From: Patiria miniata
Taxonomy: Eukaryota > Echinodermata > Asteroidea > Valvatida > Asterinidae
Assembly: GCF_015706575.1 (NCBI RefSeq)
Contig: NW_024037074.1
Span: 1,798,001-1,862,000 of the forward strand
Length of the DNA stretch: 64,000 nt
Direction: 5' to 3'
Below, piece by piece: positions 55,800 through 64,000 of the stretch. The number at the start of each line of letters is the position of its first letter. Position 1 is the first letter of the stretch. The position numbers were made by a program, and so were the translations under genes. Below the pieces are notes generated by a model, which ran no database searches, had not been told where the DNA came from, and worked only from the letters and a program-made list of their open reading frames with translations.

Positions 55800-57450
55800 A
55801 CTCCTAGATCTATGATGCTCCGCGTGAGCGGAGCCGCATAGACACAGAACCCCACAAAATGGTTAATTGCAGCACAATCCCTCATGACCATTAGCTGGAG
55901 TTACCCAGCCCTGAGTTTTATCATTGGGTTGTCATCTAGGGCTGGAGCGAGTTTTTCTCGAAAACGATAGTATAGGCAAAAGAATTTGGAAAATGTTCAA
56001 TTTTGTCCCCGTTACACACTAATTGCAACTGCAACTCACCCCAAACTTGCCTGGAATAACCATTACACAGGTCCTTGAAGTAAAAAACGATCCACGATGA
56101 AGATTCAGCCTACAATTGCAGTGAAAACAGGAGGAATAACCGCTAACCTGACAACCTTTCAGGCATGGCCAGGACCGCAATTGGTTTGTGCACAAAAAAA
56201 AATTGTGTACAATGAATGGCGGTCGATTAACAGGCACAGAGAGCGATCGCTGTCAACTACTCGTTTTGCTGGCTGCGCTGGCTGTTGGCGCAGACGTCAC
56301 GCGGAAGCGTAACACCCGATGACTGTTTCATGCACTATTGGTTGCGGTTTCAGTACCAAAGCTGTGATGCGAGTGGTAAACCTCATATTAGTGCATGAAA
56401 CAGTCAACGGGTGTTACGCTTCCGCGTGACGTCATGCGCCAACAGCCAGCGTAGCCAGCAAAACGAGTAGTTGACAGCGATCGCTCTCTGTGCCTGTTAA
56501 TCGACCGCCATTCATTGTTCACAATTTTTTTTTGTGCACAAACCAATTGCGGTCCTGGCCATGCCTGAAAGGTTGTCAGGTTAGCGGTTATTCCTCCTGT
56601 TTTCACTGCAATTGTAGGCTGAATCTTCATCGTGGATCGTTTTTTACTTCAAGGACCTGTGTAATGGTTATTCCAGGCAAGTTTGGGGTGAGTTGCAGTT
56701 GCAATTAGTGTGTAACGGGGACAAAATTGAACATTTTCCAAAAATGTTTGCCTATACTATCGTTTTCGAGAAAAACTCGCTCCAGCCCTAGATGACAACC
56801 CAATGATAAAACTCAGGGCTGGGTAACTCCAGCTACATGACCATGACATATCGTCAGTCCACCAAAAATGACCAGGATATGTTTTGACGCACTCGCATTC
56901 AATTTGCGTTGGACAACACGCGCGTGTTGCAAGCGGAGACTCATAGTTCTAGGAGTAGCCAAAATGATGAAAAACATGCCCTTTCCGCACTGAGCCAACC
57001 TGACACTAGAAACGTGCACAAAGATAATGATCGATCACTGATTTTCGGTTCGCTCGGAGCACGCCGCGGGGGGTACGGTACTTGCACTTGTACGCATGCG
57101 CGTATCATTTGCTTGCGGCGTGCTCCGAGCGAACCTAAAATCATCAATCGACCAAATCTGCTTACACGTTTCAAGAGTCAGGTTGGCTCAGTGCGGAAAG
57201 GGCATATTTTTTCATCATTTTGGCCTAAAAACCGACAGAATCCAGCGATGTTTGTTAGGGCGCAACTTACGTGCGTATGTCATGAGGTATTGTATGGAGT
57301 TTTTGGGCAAATTGTGCAGCGGTTCTGTAAAAAATGTCTATGTTTTGATGAACGTTTTTGTACTAAGTTGGTGTTTTGTAGTAGCAAACAATTTTGCGAG
57401 GTTCTCTGTCCATGAGGCTCCGCTTCGCGGAGCATCATAGTTCTAGGAGT
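55800..57450. mobile_element. Composite foldback element with nested palindromes
   Basis: Outer inverted ends ACTCCTAGATCTATGATGCT (left) and the complement of catcatagttctaggagt (right), each followed by a gctccgcg/cgcggagc mini-hairpin. A third copy of the end motif lies at 56936-56960. Inside are two palindromes: arms ~55876-56336 and 56390-56845 (about 98% alike by eye, 53-bp spacer), and arms ~56960-57070 and 57112-57225 (agtgcggaaagggcat and gttcgctcggagcacgcc words). The paired frames MKIQPTIAVKTGGITANL on both strands are mirror copies of the same arm. Confidence 0.85.
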
Positions 57451-57525
57451 GACTGCTAGGGTAGTTCTCAGTACTCCCTACTATTCTACATCACTTCCTC
57501 GTGTTGGTTCAGCATCAGAGGTGAC

Positions 57526-57725
57526 GGAAAGAATGTTGCAACCTGATGCTGCTTTTTCCCTCATAAATCATCTCAATGAAGGTCAGTCATTGGAAAAATG
57601 ATAAAACATGAATCTTGGACTGAGAAACATTTCCAATTTTGTTAGGAAATACTGAAATTTTTTTGGACTCTCCATAGACTTTTTACACAACCGCTGAAAT
57701 AGCGTCAGGTTGCAACATTCTTTCC
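57526..57725. mobile_element. 200-bp MITE with perfect 8-bp target duplication
   Basis: Inverted ends GGAAAGAATGTTGCAACCTGA and GGAAAGAATGTTGCAACCTGACGC (right, complemented). Flanked on both sides by gaggtgac (57518-57525, 57726-57733). An 8-bp duplication suggests a hAT-type mobiliser. Second copy at 31214-31407. Confidence 0.9.
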
Positions 57726-57998
57726 GAGGTGACTGTTGGCTCCCCAAGAAAGCCTTCTAAAACCTCTTCCACCGCCTCAAAAGAGATCCCATCTGCGAGT
57801 GGTTTCTTTGTTAAATGTTTTATGCCTGGTTTTTATGAACTACCACTTTGAAAACTGCTGTGAAGATTTGGATTCGAGTAGAAAATGAGATTTTCTACTG
57901 ATTTTATTGGTGTAGCCGTTTTATACATTCACATTTTTTTTTACATCACACATGTTTACTTGACAGTTTTTCTCATGTTTTTTTTTCCGCAACTGTAG

Positions 57999-58200
57999 GC
58001 GCATCCATCAGTGCGGATGAAAGGCGCTGAGGCAGACTGGACGCCCATACAATGCACAGACAGGGAGTGTAGCCACTCCTTGATGAAGGCTCCGCATCTG
58101 CACTGTCCATTCTGCTCCCAGGACAGTCTCTTCACTGATGAGATTCTCCTCAAGGCGCACTACAGGGTCAAGCACGTGGATAAAGGCATCAACTTTGGGG
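57999..58200 (+). CDS. C2H2 zinc-finger protein, exon with first finger
   Basis: Acceptor TAG at 57996-57998, donor GTGAGT at 58201; phase 0 in, phase 1 out. It reads AHPSVRMKGAEADWTPIQCT, then DRECSHSLMKAPHLHCPFCS, QDSLFTDEILLKAHYRVKHV and DKGINFG. The segment C-P-F-C-x(13-14)-H-x(3)-K-H is a C2H2 finger, preceded by a further Cys pair (QCTDREC). The exon is fully open. The gene's 5' exons were not identified. A putative Ser/Thr-rich exon split by the MITE at 57526-57725 may precede it, but its phase does not fit cleanly. I do not recognise a named orthologue. Confidence 0.75.
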
Positions 58201-58924
58201 GTGAGTTTGCATTTGGGAACAAGACCAAGCGCTCGCAAACTTGTGACTGGATCCCAAGAAATATGTTTTAGGTTAAGCCAAAGGACAATGTTTTTCACTT
58301 TCTCTTCACAGGTCATGCTACAAGATGACTTTTAAGGTCCATGTGAGTTGAATGCAACACTTATCTAAGTGACAAGCCTGCCGAGTGCAGCAAAATCCAT
58401 CAGGTCAAAAGTCTCAAAGCCAAATTGCCTCGGAGTCTGTGGTCCTCGAACGAAGCAGGATACAACTGAGGCATTGTTTCAGAACTGGCTGTTGATGCAC
58501 TGGTGTTGATTGCTGAAATGCAGCAAAGTGCACCAGACTTTTCCACCTGATGCACTGTGCTGCATGTGGCAGGGTTAGGGTTAATTAAGATAAGTTGAAG
58601 GTAGTGGACAGCAGGACAAGATAGTGGAATTTGTGGAAGTTTTATGAAATTGACAGATACCTGGGCTGGTTATTCTTAGCAGATACCAGTGTTTGATAGA
58701 CTCAATTGTCACAGGCCATGCCCAAGCGCCGGCTGTGTCTCAGGAAAAACTTTGCATCCGGCCTGCCTGAACAAGAGTCCTAACTCAGGTCAATAGCTTA
58801 CTTGTGCCTGTTACAGCAAGAGAACCATATAAAAAGATCCATAGTTCATGTTTTGTCAAAGTGCATATAGCTGTCAGCTTTTGTCAAAATTGCCAAACCA
58901 ATCCTCTACTGTATCCCTCCCCAG
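58201..58924. other. Intron of the zinc-finger gene
   Basis: No other feature recognised. Confidence 0.6.
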
Positions 58925-59115
58925 GTCTTAAAATATTGCAGTGATGTAGATCCTGCATCGTCCACGGCATCATTCATGAGCAGAAATACTTCAAGGGTGC
59001 CCACTAGCACTGCTACCACTGTCGCAACAGGTTCAGCAAGAGGGACGAGGCTATGAAGCACTACCAGCAACACTTCCGTAATCCAGAGACCACAATACAG
59101 ATAGTTATTACTCGG
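58925..59115 (+). pseudogene. C2H2 zinc-finger gene, exon with two in-frame stops
   Basis: Acceptor CCCAG, donor GTACAG; phase 1 in, phase 0 out. It reads GLKILQ, a TGA, CRSCIVHGIIHEQKYFKGAH, a TAG, then HCYHCRNRFSKRDEAMKHYQ followed by QHFRNPETTIQIVITR. C-Y-H-C-x(12)-H-x(4)-H is an intact C2H2 finger, and the C-R-S-C pair suggests another zinc site. The stops stand where a cysteine and a tyrosine would be natural, so they look like point changes or base errors rather than wrong frame choice. Confidence 0.7.
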
Positions 59116-59207
59116 GTACAGTATGTCATGGTCAATTTTACAATCATGTACTTCATTTTATCCCAGTGGGCACATCAGACTGCACGTACAATACATGTAA
59201 ACCACAA

Positions 59208-59650
59208 TTCATAAATACCTATGGCAGTTTATCCATTCCTATTGGTCGAGAAGCCGCCATGTGGCCGGTCTTAAAACGGATGATAAAGACATGGCTGGCT
59301 GGTCTTCAACTCTTTTCCAGTCTCACTTGAAATTTTGGCTCCTATGAAATCCAGTGCCTCTTTCCATTTTATTGGTCCTCACGTAGGCATGCGCAATGCT
59401 ACCAGTGAGTCAGTATTTCATAGTCCTTAATTCACAACGCAACGCCCCAGGTGCGTTTTGCATGACATCGCGCAGTATGTGCGACGCATGTGCCAATCTC
59501 CAAAAAAGGAGTTGTTAACATCTTACTCGCGAGCTGGACACTCCATTATTTAGCTAAAGAGGGGTGTTAAAAAAACATGAAGTGAACTTGTTGAGCAAAA
59601 TCAGGTTTTTTACCAAAAGGTTTGGATTTTTTTGACCGAATAGGTATTTA
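59208..59650. mobile_element. Dispersed DNA element with inverted ends
   Basis: Ends ATTCATAAATACCTA and its complement taggtatttatgaat. The first ~290 bp are shared with 36262-36580. Lies in an intron of the zinc-finger gene. Confidence 0.7.
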
Positions 59651-59656
59651 TGAATG

Positions 59657-59792
59657 GGAATAAATATGTGCTTGGTCGGTATTTAAGTTTAAGACCGCTT
59701 GGAGTCTGGGTGCTGATAAATACCATCGCCTTCGACTCCAAGCGGTTTTAAACGGAGTGATTAAGACCTTCCAAGCATACTTTTATTCCCTT
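59657..59792. repeat. Palindrome
   Basis: Arms around gaataaatatgtgcttgg and gaccgcttggagtc pair with gactccaagcgg and ccaagcatacttttattc across a ~25-bp centre. Confidence 0.7.
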
Positions 59793-60351
59793 TAAACTGC
59801 ATCAACAGTGATAAGCTATTAAACATTGGCACAGGTGGGTAAACTACCATGGTTCACTCAGAAAATGTTGTAAATTCCTGATGCTTGAATTCCGGAGCTC
59901 ATTGGACTTATGTATAGCTTTAAAGACTCTCTGAAATAAATTTCACAATCAAACATTTGACTCAAGTATTTATTCTTTTGAGAATGATTAGAGACACCTT
60001 TTTGGCTTAAACTGTTTGAAAATGCACTTATTTTTTTACCTTCGCAGTTTCAGTGCTGTTTCAAGACAACTGAGTATGCTGTTGCTGTAATGTAATGGTC
60101 CCCTTTAATCTGCATGAAAAAAAAAAACAATGAAATAAATTGAATCAGTTGAAATTGTGAGCAGGTATGGTAGTTTACAAGGATTTTGGTGGATTTTATC
60201 AAATGCCAACACTTAGGGTCTTTTAAAATAATTAAGTTTGAACTTTAATTTTTCCTTGTACATTTGCGGTGTAAATTGAATCTTTTGCAACCCTGCAGGT
60301 TTTGTCTCATTTTATCATCCTCAACCACTTCTCTCCACCAGTTTTACCCAG
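59793..60351. other. Intron of the zinc-finger gene
   Basis: AT-rich, no recognised feature. Confidence 0.5.
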
Positions 60352-60561
60352 GATGTCAACTAGATCTTCACCACATACACTGACCCAGCACCCAACAGTA
60401 CCAGCCTGGTAACACACCTCATAGTCCCCCAGTCACAGCAGCCATCGGAGACGGACACATCATCCCCGGGGCTATGAGCAGACTGACGGGCAGCAGCCGC
60501 AGATCGAGTACCAGTATGCCTGCATCAATGATCCGAGCCAGAGCACTGCCAATGGGGAAGG
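60352..60561 (+). pseudogene. Zinc-finger gene, Gln-rich exon with one stop and one frame change
   Basis: Acceptor CCCAG, donor GTAAGA. It reads DVN, a TAG, IFTTYTDPAPNSTSLVTHLI, VPQSQQPSETDTSSPG. After the run ccccgggg the sense continues one frame over: GYEQTDGQQPQIEYQYACIN then DPSQSTANGE. The second frame leaves in phase 1, which is what the next exon (61287) needs, so a single missing base at the homopolymer run explains it. A Gln/Thr-rich stretch of this kind is common in transcription factors. Confidence 0.6.
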
Positions 60562-61286
60562 TAAGATGGTAAGAATATTAACCCTGACCCTCCAATAATC
60601 CTTCAGCATCTACCCAGAGGTTAAGGTGGATAATGCCACCAGCAGTGGAAGAAGGGAATGGGTAGACAACAGCATGTTTAATACAGTTGTCTTCACTCCT
60701 GCACTTGTTTGGTCAATAAAATAAATAAAACAACAACCAAAAGTTCAGCATTTTTTTAGGGGGTTGGGGTGGATGAGGGCCAATATTGACAGTGGATTTT
60801 ACAAATTGAAATAACAAGGTGCAAAGGGTGTGCCATTGGTGTTATTTAAGTTGATTGAATTTTGGAGGATTCAGGAAGGTTCTAAGCAAAAAATTTTTTT
60901 TAATAAGTCAGGGTGGCAGTACATTTTGAGAGCTGACTTCAACGATTAATTAAATATTGGCATTTGTCCTTCACCTTGCCCACCTAATGTTAGGAATAAG
61001 GTTTGAAGAAGTGAGTGATTGCTTGCACCCAGTTACAAGGAATTACATCTTCTTGACACACTGCATCACTTTGGACTTTCTTGCCTGTATCCTGTTTTTA
61101 CCGCTACATATCATCTGTCCCATTCAAGCGCAACATATATGTCGACCTTTCTACTCCATAAACCCCTCCCATCATTTCCCCTCTTTGTGTAGCCCACACC
61201 TGGAGTGACCTTTTGATGACCAACTTTCATTATTACAGGAATTATTATCCAGGATAATTACTCAACCCTTTCCCTTTCGTAAACAG
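60562..61286. other. Intron of the zinc-finger gene
   Basis: No recognised feature; the frame at 60957-61208 shows no family signature. Confidence 0.5.
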
Positions 61287-61477
61287 TTGTCCTTATTGAA
61301 ATACCAGACGAAGGAAGCAAAGAGGATTTGGAGGACGAGACTTGCTACACAGAGCACAACTTGTCGCTGCTGCTGCAGGAGAAGGAACGTCTGGAGAAGA
61401 CTCTTGAGCAGGAGCGGACCACGTGGGCCCAGACAGAGCACAGGATGAAAGGCACTATAGAAAGGCTTCGTACAAAG
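61287..61477 (+). CDS. Zinc-finger gene, acidic/coiled-coil exon
   Basis: Acceptor AACAG, donor GTGAGT; phase 1 in, phase 0 out. It reads VLIEIPDEGSKEDLEDETCY, then TEHNLSLLLQEKERLEKTLE and QERTTWAQTEHRMKGTIERL. Regular spacing of Leu over about 45 residues rich in Glu, Lys and Arg predicts a coiled coil, probably for dimerisation. Open throughout and in phase with 62071. Confidence 0.75.
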
Positions 61478-62070
61478 GTGAGTGGGCATTCCATCTGGTC
61501 TTGGTCTAAGAATGAGTTTGGATCTTGTTCCCTGCATGCAACAGGTACCAAGGGCGTCAATCGCTTCTCAAAAGTGGGAGGGGGGACATACCTTGATCAG
61601 AACTAATGCAGGCACACTAATGCGACTGCGTTCTTTCAGTGGTCAGATTTCTGTCAGGATGCCAGCTGTCATGGCTGTGGACGATCATGATGTGCACTGT
61701 TGTTGTCATTGCTCTACATTTTCTACACGTTCTACGTTGTTTTATGCGCTGACGCTGCTTATGATAAATGCAGACAAACCGTTGCACACATTTTGTACAC
61801 AAGCTCAGATGTGTCGTTTATCCTTGTGTAGAGGATTCGTGGTTTCACTCAAACTCTAGTTGCACTAAATAACTGGGTAACAACACATGTGCCTTCTTAA
61901 GCATTCATGCTCCAACTGCACACATCATGAAGTGCATAAATGTCAGACTTTGGTGTGCGCTGTCATGGTTGTGATTGGTTACACATCATGGGGCAGAGCC
62001 TAATGGATTGGTCTATTAAAATTCCATCTGTCAACAAATAATTTCTCTGCCCATCCGTCTTGCCCTCCAG
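61478..62070. other. Intron of the zinc-finger gene
   Basis: No recognised feature. Confidence 0.5.
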
Positions 62071-62679
62071 GTTGAGTATTTGTCCAACACAAACATGTCA
62101 CTCAAGCAGCAGCTGTCCATGATTCACACGTCCAGTTTGAAACATCCAACCAACGACAGCGAGAACCAGTCCATTTTGCAAGAGTTACTGCAACACATGT
62201 CTGAGGAGCACACCCAGCTGCTGCACCACCATCTAGCACAGCTACGACTGTACGCTCAGGCCTGCGCATTATCCAAATCAGCCCCCGAGGAATCTGCAGC
62301 TGAATCTACAGTCTTGGTACCAGACCTGGCTGACCAATCACAGGACATCTCACACATGGCCATGATGTCGTCCTCGGAGGGCACCCTTGGGAACATGGAG
62401 CAGACAGTCGTCATGACGATAACGTCTGAGGAGGATTCGGAGCCGCTCGACAACATCGTGGATAACCCCGGAGATACTGTGGGACATTACTCCTTGACTT
62501 TGGATAAGGACGTTCACTTGTCACCAAATGACATTCCATACCAGCTGACAAGCGAGGGACTGTCACCAAGACATGCCACCTCTGAGTCGGGTCACGTTTA
62601 TCAATCAGGTAGAACTCATTCACATCACAACACAGGCTGTGATGTCACGCAACAGGATTTTCACAAGAACAAAAGTTGA
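62071..62679 (+). CDS. Zinc-finger gene, terminal exon
   Basis: Acceptor CTCCAG at 62065-62070, then an open frame of 202 codons to TGA at 62677-62679. The first part (VEYLSNTNMSLKQQLSMIHT ... LQELLQHMSEEHTQLLHHHL ... RLYAQACAL) continues the coiled coil. The rest is Ser/Glu/Asp-rich and low in order (VVMTITSEEDSEPL), like an acidic activation region. A GT at 62607 (caatcag|gtagaac) could be an alternative donor. An AATAAA at 62818-62823 is the likely poly(A) signal, giving a ~140-bp 3' UTR. Confidence 0.75.
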   Translation, partial: VEYLSNTNMSLKQQLSMIHTSSLKHPTNDSENQSILQELLQHMSEEHTQLLHHHLAQLRLYAQACALSKSAPEESAAESTVLVPDLADQSQDISHMAMMSSSEGTLGNMEQTVVMTITSEEDSEPLDNIVDNPGDTVGHYSLTLDKDVHLSPNDIPYQLTSEGLSPRHATSESGHVYQSGRTHSHHNTGCDVTQQDFHKNKS

Positions 62680-62817
62680 AAATTGGTTCTTTCCAACAGC
62701 ATGCCAAAAATATTCTGCCCCGATGGCTTTGACAAAAGAACGTTTGATGACAACATGTCAAATGAGGGACCACCATTAAAATGTGGGAGAACTAACAGCC
62801 TGAAAGCCACTTAACTA

Positions 62818-62823
62818 AATAAA
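62818..62823 (+). promoter_or_regulatory. Candidate poly(A) signal AATAAA
   Basis: First canonical hexamer after the stop of the zinc-finger gene. Confidence 0.5.
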
Positions 62824-62915
62824 ACCGGACATATTTTGTAAACAGTGTACACTCAGTGTTGTCTTAGGGCTTAGTTGGGGGGGGGGGGAATTGAACTAAT
62901 GAGTTGAGTCTTCAT
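62824..62915 (-). repeat. Truncated SINE tail
   Basis: gacatattttgtaaacagtg and gtgttgtcttagggcttagt parallel 19213-19275. A G-run interrupts it and 'aattgaactaatga' resembles the degraded box B at 19273. Confidence 0.55.
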
Positions 62916-62930
62916 GGAAGTTTGTCTTAC

Positions 62931-63065
62931 CTGAATGAAAAATTTTACCAAAGCAACTGGCCTTGGTCTCTCCTATCTTTTCGAGTTCTCGATGGGCAAA
63001 TCCCGAATCCGCTCAGTGAATGGGCGTCGTTGTAGGCCCAAACAGATCCATGTAGGTCCTCAAAT
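62931..63065 (-). CDS. PhnD-like exon, copy 3 (diverged)
   Basis: Minus strand, donor GTAAG kept, acceptor AG one or two bases shifted. It reads FEDLHGSVWAYNDAHSLSGF, then a stretch ending KIFHSG. About 90% like copy 1 by eye, including some intron (aattatgattaacattgaaac). It is open, but no downstream partner exon with SHLK is found on this side, so it may be a stray duplicate. Confidence 0.6.
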
Positions 63066-63289
63066 CTATTACTGAAACATAAACGATGCAATTATGATTA
63101 ACATTGAAACATTTGGTCGTATGTATAAAAACTAGCATTTGCTTTTTTTTTTACTACGTATTTTTAAGCATAACTTTTATTTGCATGAATAAAAATGAGA
63201 GCAAATGCTTTCACTATTTGCTTCAAGCTAAAAGTATTTGCTTTTTTACTTTTTGGCTTTTGCTAGACTAGAAGTGTGGACTGGTTTCA

Positions 63290-64000
63290 AACTTGAAAAA
63301 AATATAAATTTCAATTGACCTCAAAATTAATAAAATTTTAAAATCTAAAACTCCAACTGTGGGACTTGAACCAGCAACCTTCAGAAGTTCAGATTTAGGG
63401 TCATCAGTCCGTATTACTTGATTAAGCACAACTTCACACTATTTTGTGGATACAAAATTAACTGTAAAGTTTCAATTGACCTGAAAGGTAGTAAAATTTT
63501 GAAATCTAAAATTCCCAGCGTGGGAATGAACCTGCAACCTTTAGATTTATAGTCAGCAGTCTGAACCACTGCACTAAGCATAATTTCATGCTTTTAAGTG
63601 GTTACGGAATTAACTATCAAGTTTCAATTTACCCAAAAGAAATAAAATTTTAAAATCTAAAATTTCCACGCTGGATTTCAACCCACAACCTTAACATTTA
63701 AAGTCAGCAGTCCGTACCATTGTACTTAGCATAATTCTACTGTTTTAATTGGTTAAAATATTAACTATGAAGTTTCAATTTACCCAAAAATAAATAAAAT
63801 CTAAAATCTAAACCTGGATTGGAACCCGCAACCTTCAGATTTAGAGTCGGCAGTCCATACCATTGGACTAAGCATAATTTCACACTTTTTTGTGGTTACG
63901 AAATTAACTATAAAATTTAAATTTACCCTAAAAGACATAAAATTTTAAAATCTAAAATTTCCACCCAGGATTTGAACCCACAACCTTCAGATTTAGAGTC
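63290..64000 (-). repeat. Tandem array of tRNA-like units, ~150-bp period
   Basis: Five units with box-B-like segments (complement of gaacc.gcaacct) near 63366, 63526, 63678, 63822 and 63972, spaced 144-160 bp. On the minus strand each reads cTTAGTnnAATGGTnnGGACTG, then GACTCTAAATCTGAAGGTTG, then GGTTC-AATCC. The spacer (tttcaattgacc/taccc...aaattttaaaatctaaa) is repeated too, so the repeat unit is tRNA-like part plus spacer. The anticodon position reads CTA in units 4 and 5 and probably unit 1, ATA in unit 2 and TTA in unit 3. No 3' terminators are evident. The array runs off the right edge. SINE-derived tandem repeat or decayed tRNA gene cluster are both possible. Confidence 0.7.

Noticed and set aside
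56019-56708. Two convergent genes encoding nearly the same 70-residue protein
   Set aside because: They are the two arms of a palindrome read on opposite strands, with no family match.
58925-59115. TGA in the zinc-finger exon as a selenocysteine codon
   Set aside because: A TAG follows in the same exon and no SECIS-like hairpin was seen; damage or base error is simpler.

Overview
The window is animal nuclear DNA: intron-containing host genes sit in a background of satellite, tRNA-derived SINEs, LINEs and many small DNA transposons. No bacterial-style operons, viral element or CRISPR array were seen. Intronless rhodopsin-type receptors in tandem copies, a TRMT2A-like gene with many short exons, and abundant hAT-, TTAA- and foldback-type elements fit a marine invertebrate, perhaps an echinoderm or other non-vertebrate deuterostome. 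That placement is an inference; no species marker was read.

Layout. 1-17028 is one satellite array of ~320-bp monomers with an interspersed ~267-bp variant, arranged in higher-order repeats. 17029-17301 is unassigned and is followed by a 500-base assembly gap (17302-17801). 17802-23106 is dense in mobile elements (SINEs, three hAT-type elements, a nested TTAA MITE) and holds minus-strand exons of a PhnD-like (phosphonate-binding fold) gene. 24.2-29.8 kb and 41.1-44.6 kb are two copies of one segmental duplication. Each carries an intronless class A GPCR on the plus strand and, downstream on the minus strand, a copy of TRMT2A exon 2. 30.4-50.9 kb carries the rest of a minus-strand TRMT2A-like gene (RRM and linker part; the methyltransferase exons were not found), with GPCR-B inside one of its introns. 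Its introns hold MITEs, SINEs, C-rich tracts, an L2-like LINE remnant, a ~2-kb foldback element, and a CR1/jockey-like LINE interrupted by another transposon. 51.1-57.5 kb is a run of inverted-repeat elements. 58.0-62.8 kb is a plus-strand C2H2 zinc-finger/coiled-coil gene with partly damaged exons. After it come a third copy of the PhnD-like exon and, at the right edge, a tandem array of tRNA-like units.

Gene condition. Several host exons carry breaks: a 31-bp deletion in TRMT2A exon 2 (copy B), an in-frame TGA in the TRMT2A linker exon, an in-frame TAG in the PhnD-like exon, and stops plus a frame change in two zinc-finger exons. Splice sites and intron phases are nevertheless largely preserved. 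The region therefore looks like recently decaying or locally mis-assembled gene copies next to satellite heterochromatin. The two GPCR genes are open and look functional.

The most informative history comes from the segmental duplication. Copy B preserves empty target sites for a SINE pair and for a TTAA-type MITE found only in copy A, which dates those insertions after the duplication.
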